Origin: Ianthella basta
Lineage: Eukaryota > Porifera > Demospongiae > Verongiida > Ianthellidae
Assembly (NCBI GenBank): GCA_964019415.1
Contig: OZ025882.1
Coordinates: 3,764,427-3,828,426 of the forward strand
DNA: 64,000 nt
Direction of reading: 5' to 3'
The notes beneath the pieces are model-generated. The model saw only the letters and a program-made list of their open reading frames with translations. It was not told the DNA's origin and did no database searches. Shown one piece after another: positions 49,430 to 60,600 of this stretch. The translations under genes were made by a program, and so were the position numbers. How positions within the stretch are numbered: position 1 is the stretch's first letter; each line of letters opens with the position of its first letter.

Positions 49430-51190
49430 ATGACATTAGAATATAAATTAATGTGTGTAGTCATTGGTAAATGTATTGGGTTGGTGTTCAGAGGAGGGGT
49501 GCCATACAGGACTCAGCCATGGTCTAGATTGGAGGTTGACGGTTGTTGATGGATGTACAGGGCTTTGATTGTTGTTCTTGCGTAGTTGGTCTCCACTTGC
49601 TTGACTGAGGCTGCCTGCCAGTCTACCCTGTGCTGCTTGGTCCATGCGTGAACTGCGATACCATTCTTCTGATGTCTCTTCACTGCTCCTTTGTGCTCAC
49701 TTATTCTCTTCTCCAGTGTTCTCCCAGTTTCTCCAATGTGGACACTTTCACACTCAGCACATGGTACCTGGTATACAACCCCTTTCTTCTCCACTCTGGT
49801 TGGGGCTCCTTTGTTCGTACTAGGACTTCCCTGAGGTCGTTCTGATGCCCAGCTGCAGGTTCCTGCACTCCTGTTCTATTCTCTCACTGACACCTTTAAC
49901 ACAGTAAGGGGAAGAATTTAGCAGTCTGTTGCTGTTCATCTGTTTGGGTTAGGGTTAGGGTGCAGTTCACCATCTGTGTTGGGTACCCGTTTGTCAGGAA
50001 GACTTGTTTCAGGTGGTTGTGTTCCCTGATCAGTCTGGTGGCATGGCAAATGTTTCTGGATCTGGTCCCCAGGCACTTGATGATGCCTGACTTGATCCTA
50101 GCATGGTGATGGGAGTTGTAGCTTATGTACTTGTCTGTGTGTGTCTTCTTACTGAAAACTGAGGGGGTTGCTAGTGTTCCTCCTACTCTACCAGTACATC
50201 AAGGTAGGCTAGCTTTCTATCATTCTCCTCCATGGTGAACTAGATGACTGGATTCTGGGAGTTCAAGTGTCCCAGGACCTCGTCCAGCTGGTTGCCATGT
50301 TGCCAGATGGAGAGGACATCATCCACATACCTTACCCAGAAGGTGGGTCTCCAGGGGGAGCTAGGTTTCCAGTGTTTGCTTCTCAAATGCCTTCATGTAG
50401 AGATTGGCTACTATTGGAGACAAGGGAAAGCCCATTGCCGCTGCTTCCACCTGTTCGTAGAAAGAGTTGCTGAACCTGAACTAAGTGGACTTCAGATACA
50501 GCTCGATTAGGTGGCACAGGTCTGGGGCAGGGATGGCAGTCCAGTCTGTGAGTCTCATCCTGTAGGAGAAGCTCGCTTGATGACCTGCAGTGCTTTGTCC
50601 ACTGGTACTCTTGTGAAGAGACTCACCACATCGTAGCTGGCCATAGTGTCAGATTCTTGGAGGGATCAAGAGCTGACCGACACGTTCCACAAAGTCAGTT
50701 GAGTTCTTCACATAGGAGTCTGTTGTTCCTTGCAGCAGGTTCAGGATCTTGACCAGTTCCCTGGCCAGTTGTTGAGTGGGTGAACCAATGGCGGACACAA
50801 TTGGTCAAAGGGGGATTCCTTGCTTGTGGATTATTGGAAGACCATAAATCTGTGGGGCTGAGGAGAATGAAGGGGAGAATGCCGGGCATTGCTTGTTGGA
50901 GAGGTGGCCCTTCTGCTCCAGTTCCTTCAGGGCTGAGGAAATTCTCTTTTCCATTCTAATGGTTGGGTTGTGCAGCAGCTTCTTGTAGGCTGGGCCTTCC
51001 AGCAGGCTTTCCATTCGCTGTATAGTCTGAGCAGTTCATGACTACTGTCGCATTCCCTTTATCTGCTGGGAGGATAATGATGTCTTTGTCTCTCCTCAGG
51101 CTCCTGATTGCTTTGTGCAGTTTCCCACTCAAGTTGTCCCTTGGGGGTCTTGCTGAGTTAAGAACTGAACTCACTTTTAGTCTGCAGCTG
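49430..51190 (-). pseudogene. Penelope-like retroelement (RT + GIY-YIG), decayed
   Basis: Read right to left: IRSLRRDKDIIILPADKGNA (the 'LPADKG' block of Penelope RTs), YKKLLHNPTIRMEKRISSAL, IYGLPIIHKQGIPL, then GFPLSPIVANLYM and RYVDDVLSIWQ (catalytic VDD, about 50313-50335), LDEVLGHLNSQNPVI, and finally GIY-YIG endonuclease: GVVYQVPCAECESVHIGETG, RTLEKRISEHKGAVKRHQ, AVHAWTKQHRVDW (49513-49794). The GIY is GVVYQV and the YIG is HIG. The order RT then GIY-YIG is diagnostic of Penelope-like elements. At least four frame changes make it nonfunctional. Confidence 0.88.
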
Positions 51191-52502
51191 CTAGTCTGCT
51201 TCTACATCAAGGTGGGAGGTGGTGGCTATTGTTGCTGCTATAATAGTTTGTTTTATAATGCACTGCTTTGAAGGAGGCTCTTACTGGCCTTGGCCAATGA
51301 AGTACCAGCAGTTTAATAACAGTTTTGTCTACTTTGTTTCGCAAAATAATTTGATGTACATTAACTTGTAAACATTCTCACAAGAGTGACAATCATTCTG
51401 AAGAGAGCTGCAGCTGGGTGAATGTATGTTCTTGTGCAGTAGCAACAATCTCCAAATGGAAGAAGCGATCAAGACCAAGATGGTGTCCTATGGTTTAATC
51501 ATTATAATGAACTGTGTGGTGTGTTCATGGCATGTATTGGTATAAATATTATGCTGTCTTAGACTAGTAATTGTGTCAACTAGACAAATGCAAGGCATTG
51601 TGGGGCGAGCCTGAGCATGTAGCACATATGCGACAAGGCCTAACATAGTTAGGGCATGCACAGCTACGTAATGTGATGCAAGCCAACATAAGTACTCCAG
51701 TAGCAGTGGCTTGGAGCATCTATGATGCAAGTTTCATGACTGTTGTAGCCGCTACCATGTTGGGAAGCCCTATGCACCTGGGTAGAATGTGTTGCTGCCT
51801 TGCAAATCAGTTGTGATGGGTGTCTATGCTACACAAAGAGTGTAATTATGTGACAGCAGGTGTCTATGGTATAGGAGATTAGTGAAGAATGTGCAAAGTT
51901 TCTGCAGCTAGTCTGTTGCGCTGGTTAGCACTGAGCTGCTGGAGTCAAAAACCATCTCTTGTTTGTATGTTGTCTCCCTGCATGCATTTATGTGTATTAT
52001 AACCATTAATTGTTGTTTCAAATGTTCCACTGAGAAACAACATTACACCTCCTCTATTACAACTTGCACTGTGTTCTGCAGTATTCACACAATATGGATA
52101 ACATACAATTGGGGATTACAATCATGCAGACATAGTGTGAAAGGATGTTTCAAAAGCAAAATGGTTAATTATCACTACAATGCAACACAAAATCAACCTG
52201 TAGAAGGAAAAGATACGTATACCATGCATAATTCAAATGGCATGCAGAACAACACATAACAAAATGCAGTACTTAACTATACATATTTTTATTGTTGGGT
52301 GCCACGGCAACACCAGAAACATAAAAGGAAAACACTGGGATATATATTGTATATACCCTAGCTAGCCAGGTTATAAATGTACCAGGAGCTGTGAGCTCTT
52401 ATGTTCAGCCAATCCGCTTTATGTCCAAGTTTGCTTTATTTTAACACAATATTCCCGAATGACGCATGTATGTGTCATTTGTTAGAATGTGAATAATCTT
52501 AA

Positions 52503-52926
52503 ACTAGCAGGGCGCCCGCCTTCGGCGGGCTTCTGCTATGGCAAGTTGCACAACAGCGAGTTGGCCCCAGCCAGTTTTGACGTATGTGAGCTGGTAGCAA
52601 CGGAAGGTAGCTGCTATAACGACGGCTGAGTTTAAAGTCGATCGTTGAACAACAGCGAATCAAACCGTCTGACAACCGGAAATCAAGGGAGCGATAATTA
52701 ATAAAATGGCCGTCAGCCGCGAACGAAAAACCGGAAATAGAAGGATATCTCCTCAAGAACTGCAAGACGGGCAATTTCAACCCGTGGAGGACACTCGCGG
52801 AGCCCCACTTTATAATCCCTGAGAGTTTGGTGGGGTTCTGTGCAGTAGTTTTTGCCCGAATCGCGAACGAACAGACAAACAAACAAACAAACAATCAAAC
52901 AAACAAACTGAATTATATATATAGAT
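52503..52926 (+). mobile_element. Hairpin-headed retroposon, copy 1
   Basis: Starts ACTAGCAGGGCGCCCGCC with a GCCCGCC-TTC-GGCGGGC hairpin and ends in a (CAAA)n tail plus CTGAATTATATATATAGAT. About 93% identical by eye to 58783-59198. The head alone occurs at about 32228-32262. No box A/B promoter identified. Called a SINE-like retroposon from its tail and discrete head. Confidence 0.75.
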
Positions 52927-54094
52927 AACGCATATATGTGTCATTTCTAAAGAGCTTCAGAAAACATCTTATTTCTTTGGCTAAAAGCTTTATATGCAAA
53001 GATCTGCTTCACAGGACTTGAAGCAATGTCAGAGCCTTCTCTCATCCGCCCATCTTGTGTCCTGGTTGCGCAGGTAGAGTGCAGCAACTACTTTCGTTCG
53101 AGCCACATTTCACAACATCTTCTCGTCCATACTTAAAGCCCAAGCATGCATGTGCTGTCACGAATTGGCACAAGAAGGACTACACTACTTCCTGTGAATC
53201 AGCCTGAAACAAGGAGTCTTTGCCGTCACAGTTTCAGGCCAAGAAAAGGCTCAGAGAATACCAAATCATGAAGTACACCTCACTAGGAACGTGTGCCAGC
53301 ACAAAGAGTCCAGATTGGGTCGAAGATGATCGTCGACACTCCTGTACTACATCTTGGAACATGACCTTCCTACCCCGTTGTTCGTGCGGTGAAATGAGCT
53401 GAAAGCGCAAAGACAGGCTGCTACTAAGTTCTTCGTATGCACAGCCATTTTAATTCCATATTTCATGCATGGTGCAAAGTTTAAACTTTGGGTCTAATTG
53501 GTTAAAATTGTTGTTCATTTTTCACACCTTTTGTGTTGAGCAGCTGCTGTCCACATTGCACACATCACTTTCTCACAGCATATGCATGTGTCACCTTGTC
53601 AGGAAGTGGCCATTTCTCTACTGAATACAATATGTTTCCGCTGCTGCACAGTACTGCAAGAAGCTAAAGCATTCAGTGCATGCGGGGCATTGTTGACAAC
53701 ACTTAACAGTGGCTTCCTTGTCTCCATTTTGTAGCTACAGTGAATTCAGATGATGTTTTCCAGGCTGCAAGTAGTTAATCCAAACTTGGTAAAATCTGGC
53801 GTACTTAACTACTTACTGCGAACCTGTGTCCCGTTGTTGAATATTTTCAGATACCCAAGACGTTGGAATGATGGTTGCTATGCTGAAACGTCCTTCGCGT
53901 AGGCCTCATTGCAGTCGAAGTGACTGCGTATAGTTACTAAGTTCTTCTGGCCGCAGCCAGAACAAGAGCTGCGAGCCCTTCTACAAAAGAATCCTTCTGA
54001 GTTATTGCGCATCCTTCTGATCCGCCATGCCCTTGGCAACGAAACGTTCAAGTGTTCAGCGAATCTGCTATGTTCTTCTTAACTTTTGAAAACA

Positions 54095-54225
54095 ATAAGC
54101 CAATTATAGTACACTAAGCCACCCTATATGCTTTTCAATTCACAACGCACGAGGGCATGAAGCACCCAAGGGTGAGTGAAATAAGAAGCATATAGGCTGG
54201 CTTAGTACTATAATTATATCTTATG
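54095..54225. repeat. Terminal hairpin of the inverted element
   Basis: TATAGTACACTAAGCC..CCTATATGCTT..TCAC pairs with GTGA..AAGCATATAGG..GGCTTAGTACTATA, about 42-bp arms, with a GAGGGC..GCACCC centre. Confidence 0.8.
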
Positions 54226-54475
54226 CCCCCACAGATGATTTACTGGGAACACATTGCACAATGCACTGTATTACCAACGATCATTTTACTGGTCATAGAC
54301 AATAGGGTGAGCTTGACTGATCTAGAAGGGCAATGACATCCCTTCCTCATAGGCGTATTTTGCCGGTTTTACTCCTGTACAGCAGTAGCGTTACCTTTCC
54401 ATTGTATTACAGTACACAAACAACCACTACCATCCCTATATGTGCTATCTGATTACACAAACCATAGCTCACCTG

Positions 54476-54662
54476 CTACTTCTCCCCTTCAACAACACTA
54501 GGAGGCTGCTCCCCTCCTTCTTCAGGGATTGGAGTTGGTTGGTTTTTGGCTTGAGCTGCTTCAGCTCGTTTCCTTTCCTTAGTCTCCCAATCCTGCTTCT
54601 CCTGGTTGACATAATACCAGAAATCCTTTTCAGCCTTTTCTACCAAGTCTTCTTCCTCATCT
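54476..54662 (-). CDS. DNAI2: DNAI2 last exon
   Basis: One carried base, then [20 protein letters not shown] and a Glu/Pro-rich end ([20 protein letters not shown]), stop TAG. The human counterpart is [20 protein letters not shown]. Acceptor ttatctttcag. Confidence 0.93.
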
Positions 54663-57600
54663 CTGAAAGATAATAAAAAAACACCTTAGTCTATACTGCC
54701 ACTACCAGAGGTGATCTGCATTAAGTGCTCACCCTTCTCCACCCCCACCACCTCCTGCGGTGCCTCCAGCTGCTGCAGCTGCGGCTTGCTGTTGTTTCAT
54801 CTTGAGCTTGAGTTCCTTGTGACGTGACTCAAGGATCTTCTCCCTTCTCACTTCCCTTTCAAAGACCTGAACATTGGGTTTGTATATAGACCAACACACT
54901 CAAAATCACAATCAGCAACAGAGAGCAGAAAGTGCATACACTGCATAGACTCAGTGGAACAGGGCGATGTATGGAATTGCATGCATATGTTTGTAATCAG
55001 AGATTCTGAGTTGGCTCCCTCAATCCGCCGCGGAAGATGCCTTCCTCAACCGGCCACATAGGACTGCAGTGTTGCAGTTGTGGTTACCAATACTGTTAAA
55101 TCAATTGACAGTTTACATAACATTTGATTTTAACACGGGTGCTTGTGGTATACTGGCCTAACCGCAGGCCAGTATCCAAAATACTGGCGTGGCAGCTCCT
55201 TTGAAGCATGACATCATCAGGTGATTGGTGTTAGGTCATTACATAAAATAAGTGTAACGACTTTTTATTTGTTCAGGAATTACTCCGTCAATTTAGAACG
55301 GAACGTCACAAAACGTGGTATGAATATGGAGAGGCTTAGCAAGTAGTACATAGTTGAGCCAAAATTTGGGTTAAAGTCGTTCCTTCCAAGTTCTTGTGTC
55401 TTTTACAGTCACTGCCATATCTAAGAGATAGGGAAAAGATCATGCTTTATTGTTTGGAAACTCCTTCAATTTTCAACCAAATTTTCACCAAAATTAGAAG
55501 GGTATACCACAGCAATCCGGGGAGTGACTAAATGTGGTTAGTACCTTAAGAATGCTCCCAGTTAAATAGAGAGTTTCCATTGGTTAAACGCTCAAATTTC
55601 AAACGATAGCCTGAACTCACCCGAAGGGCGGGTATTCAGCTAGCATCACTAATGCTGTGTTGTGTACTTACAACTGGACCACAGAGTCAACATAACACCA
55701 CCACCAAATTGTGCTTGGAGGTAAATAAAAAAACATGACACCAAGGTAGACGACCCCTTTCTCAGCTTCACTAAGGGTTCAAGGCCTTATCAACTCACCG
55801 CATTGACCAGGTTCTTCTCACTTGGTTGAAGGTAGCTCAGTCCAGAAGAAAGTTCAAGGACTGTTATGTTTCCCTGCTGTGATCCAACTGCTACAAGTGA
55901 TCCTAAGTTGTGCGCACGCACTGCATGTAAAGCATCATCGCTGACCTGTAGATGTCCGACCATTGAAGCACAGTGACATCTTACAGGGACGCTACAATAG
56001 CAAACACCCAATCACACAGCATCTAAACAGGCCTACACATTCATTTGATAGTTTGCTCACTACATACTTCATCTTAAGCAGCTGATACTGGCAGTGAGCT
56101 CACACACCTGCAGAGTTAGTGCTGGGCTACTCTGCTTGAAAGTTAGATCCCACACATCTACAGCCCCATCCATTTTAGTCAAGTAGTATACTCCAGGTCG
56201 AGTTGGACTCCAGCAGCCATCAGTCAATTCAACATCATAGTAGCTGACAACAGGAAGACAAACCACACCAATACTATCACAAGGTCTACGCATTCTGCAT
56301 AATATGTAGCACATACATAAAACCACCAGCAGATATCGCCTTACATGCTCAGGAGGGACATGTGTGTCAAAATCAGAGGCACCCTGAGAATAGTGCCAAC
56401 TGGAGCATGCCCTAATCATACAGAGTTGTAGCCACAATGTACAGGTGGCACATGGGTGTCAAACCGTAGCCAGTAACTGCATCCATCGCTGCACAAGACG
56501 CTAGGCTCATTCTACAGCTCTAGTGTTTGTTTCACTCTGTATACATTTAGGTAAGAGCCCAATTGGCCCACCTAAACAACACTATAGTGGTGAATAGGCA
56601 CCAGTAGTCAACACATTAACCTGTGCTTGTGATGACCAAGCCACAAGCCCAGCAGGTTGACTTCACCTATGCCTACCTACTACTGAGTCAAGTAGGTAGC
56701 ACATACAGCAAAGAACAATAACCATCAAACTCACAAGGAACTCAAACAGCCTCCCACTCCAAACCCACAACACTAGTAGGTCACATCAGTGCTGGTGCAC
56801 AGCATGTGAGAAGGGGCCCAAGGGTCCCGGATGGTGAACATGTAGGCAATCCTACTAACCTACTGTACTACGTATGTATGTGTACAGTACATGCGTATGT
56901 AACCAACACTCACTGGGTCCACATGATGGCAGATTCTTTGGCATCTTCAGACCATACCTACATACACATATGTAGATGAGAAAGAGACTGTTGCAATCCA
57001 CAGCCAGAGAGTATAAAAACATTCCAAAACAGATGTAAAATAACACTAGAACATAGGTTCTAGATAACCAATTCCTGCCATAAAGACTTCGCCATTTGAT
57101 AAATCAGATAAAGTAGTTAACCTTCAATCTTTACATGACATTAGTAGGCCTTACCCGTGCCATCCAGTCACTGACAGAGAGAAACTGCTTAGGATAGATG
57201 GGGTTCCTCTACAAAGCAAGAGAAATTAGGATGGGAGATGGCTTCACTTCAAACATCTCATTCTCTATTACTATTTCAACTCTCTAATTGTGTACACACA
57301 ACATTTTAAGTACATAGCATTCAGTATACATTCAATAGCTGTTTACAGTACTTTACAGGAAAAGGTTAGCTTACTACGCCCCTATGTACGCATGTAAATG
57401 TTAATTGGTATGCCCGTAACAGTAAATCACTACGCTTGTACTTGCAAATTTGTACTCCTGTAGCCTTTCTACGCCCTTACCGAATTACGCCCAAACAAGT
57501 ATGGGTGTACATACAAGTGTAGGAAAGAAGTGCTAACTGTTGGCATTCCCAATCAAATGTGCCATCCGCCAAAGGTGTGACAGTCTAGTGTGATATCTAT

Positions 57601-60600
57601 GGGGTGCCATCTGTAAAAAAGTGGGAAATTTGCGGAATGCGGAAAATGCAGGACTTCCTTTTTACGATTTATACATAGTAATATCCACCAATATTTATAT
57701 ATATATACTGTTACCAAGGAAACCATGTTTTCTCAGGCTTATGTCACCTATTTGCACATGGTTTCCTTGGTATTGGTATATATATTACGTATAGTATGGT
57801 GATTGCACAACTTTAGGGTGTTAAGCATTGGCAGGTGGTCCTATATAAGTGATATAGACCTGAAAAGAGATCTGATATCATGATATCAGACCTCTGATTG
57901 TGCAACAGGTCTGATTTCAAGAAGACGGTGGAGTCTACTAAATAATGTCAGGCGAAGCAGTCTTACCATTTCACTGTGGCCGTGACAATCAGTGCTGAAG
58001 AGGATCTTGACGCTCCAAGAAAAAAAGCAGCGACCGCAAAAAAATCGCCGCACGAAGGAAAGTCAGTTGGACAAGATACCAAAATACATGTGTAAAGGGA
58101 CGTCTTCTGGGAACCGAGCACTGTGTCCGGCTTTGTTGCGCGAAACTATGGCGTGGAAGACGCAGAGACATGGTCTGTTGAGCGACTTCTTCAGATGACG
58201 AAAAACAAAGTCCAACTGGACATACTCCCACATGTGATTAAAATTGCCCTTCTAGTTCTGATCTGCATCGAAGACGGTCTTCCTCCACAAAAGAAGCGTT
58301 TTCAAGACCCTCCATGCAGCACCCTGTCACGGCCACAACCAAAACTGCTGACTGTGCACTATTTTGAATTCGGTTCCTTGTCATCTCATTGGTCAGTGTG
58401 CTGCCAAAAGGCGCGCAGTATTCTCATTGGTCAGCCCTGAAGCCTGTTGTGACGTCACAGAGGCGTCTACTAAATGCAATGGTGCCGTAGCCTGTTCTAA
58501 GAAGGAGCAGTGACATAGGGCAGGCGCTTATTGAATGCAAATGGCATCGTATTGGGAGAGGTCTGGCCTCAATATTGCTGCGAAGGTTCATTCCTGTTTC
58601 GACTCACCATACTATATATCACATACATATATACCGTTACCAAGGAGACCATGTTTTCTCAGGCTTATATCACTTATTTGCACATGGTTCCTTGGTATTG
58701 GTATATATATTATATATAGATCTCTTGAAGGGGCTGTATTGGTGATATATCCCTCGGCTTTCAGCCTCGGGAAATATCACCTAACTAGCAGGGCGCCCGC
58801 CTTTGGCGGGCTTCTGCTATGGCGAGTTGCACAACAGCGAGTCGGCCCCAGCCAGTTTTGACGTATGTGAGCTGGTAGCAACGGAAGGTAGCTGCTATAA
58901 CGACGGCCGAGTTTAAAGTCGATCGTTGAACGACAGCGAATCAAACCATCCGACAACCGGACGTCAAGGGAGCGATAATTAATAACATGGCCATCAGCTG
59001 TGAACGAAAAACCGGACATAGAAGGATATCTCTTCAAGAACTGCAAGATGGGCAATTTCAACCCGTGGAGGACACTTGCAGAGCCCCACTTTATAATCCC
59101 TGAGAGTTTGGTGGCGTTCTGTGCAGTAGTTTTCGCCCAAATCATGAATGAACAGACAAACAAACAAACAAACAAACTGAATTATATATATAGATACAGC
59201 CCCTTCAAGAGGTCTATATATATTACATAGTACAGTAGGTTGGTCCATAGCCTCTATATAGGACCTTGGCACTTCACGCCTCAGTAAATATGTAAGCACC
59301 TCGGTCCTATATATCAGCTATAGACCTCCCTACCGTATTATATGTTATAATTAGTGTGAAATAAAAAGCATATAGGTTGGTTTAGTGTACTATAATTGGC
59401 TTATTGTTTTTCAAAAGTTAAGAAGAACGTAGCTGATTCGCTGAACTCTCGAACGTTTCGTCGCCAAGCGTGTAGGGGATCAGAAGGAATGCGCAAGAAC
59501 TCAGAAGGATTCTTTTGTAGAAGCGCTGCTGTTGTTGTCACCGTGGCCAGAGGAACTAGTATAAACTATGTAGCCACTTCAACTGCAATGAGGTCTACGC
59601 GAAGGACGTTTCAGCGCAGCAACCGTCATTCCGACGTCTTGGGTCTCTGAAGATATTCCACAACGAGATACAGGTTCGCAGTAAGTAGTTACGTACGCCA
59701 AACTTCACCAAGTTTGGATTACTTGCGGAAAACATCATCTGAATTCGCTGTAGCTGCAGAATGGAGATGAGGCAGCCACTGTAAGTGTTGTAGAGAATGC
59801 CCCCCTTGCATGGAAATGGTTTAGCTTCTTGCTGTACTGTGGAGCAGTGGAAACATGTTTTCAGTAGAGAAATGGCCACTTCCCGGCATTTCTTGCTTAA
59901 TGATTTTACATCCATCATTCAATCCTTGCATGAACATAGCATGCACACAGCAAGTCATGCTCAATAATGGGATGTCATGAGCATACTCTGCCATGACGTG
60001 ACAAGGTGACACACGCACATGCTGCGAGAAAGTGATGCATGCAATGTGGACAGCAGCTGCTCAACACAAAATGTGTGAAAAGTGAGCAATTTTAAAATAA
60101 AGTAAACTTTGGACACGAAGCGGATTGGCTGAAAATAAGAGCCCAGAGCTCCTGGTAAGTTTATAACCCAGCTAGCTGGGGTATATGGCACTGCCATGGC
60201 AACCAACAATAAGTTATACATATCAACTGATATATAATAATATTAGGCCTGTGCAATATTTCAATAATGCCGTGTATCGCGATATATCCACTGTTATCAC
60301 GATACGATATTTGCAGCTTGCTATCACGATAACTGCTACAAAGACTGTAGTAGGGTATAAGTAAGGTATAAGGCTCAGGAACAGAGAAAAACTACCTATA
60401 GTGCCCTTGGACTTGCTCAAGTGCCTATTTAACCAGAGAAGCTGTAAAGAAGACAGCACTGACATTGCTAGAAAGAAAACGTCAGCAGTTTGTTAGTAAT
60501 GGCTGCCAAGAAAATGACATCACTAGACTGCAAAATTCAGTTGTTGCCTTCATAAGGTGCAAAGAAAAGTGTTTAGCGATAATTTCCTTCCAGTTTTGTA

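Larger units (their letters stand above)
52290..54225. mobile_element. Inverted element pair, left copy
   Basis: Its outer end (GCCACGGCAAC..GCTAGCCAGGTTATAAA) and inner body (ACCTTGTCAGGAAGTGGCC, GTGAATTCAGATGATG, AACTACTTACTGCGAACCTG, AAGAATCCTTCTGAG) reappear reversed at 59335-60225. It contains the retroposon 52503-52926 and about 600 bp absent from the right copy. It ends in the hairpin 54095-54225. Confidence 0.8.
48787..54475. other. Intergenic space between convergent AP5Z1 and DNAI2
   Basis: It holds the Penelope-like element (49430-51190), the left copy of an inverted element pair (52290-54225) and a hairpin-headed retroposon within it. I see nothing recognisable in 48790-49300 or 51300-52280. 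Confidence 0.7.

Noticed and set aside
49946-49960. GGGTTA repeats, possible internal telomere sequence
   Set aside because: Only two and a half units, lying within the Penelope-like coding region and readable as part of its protein; too short to mean anything.
55143-55640. Possible TIR element in a DNAI2 intron (TGTGGTATAC / GTATACCACA, TACTGGCC hairpin)
   Set aside because: The inverted match is only about 10 bp and does not extend; no target duplication was found.
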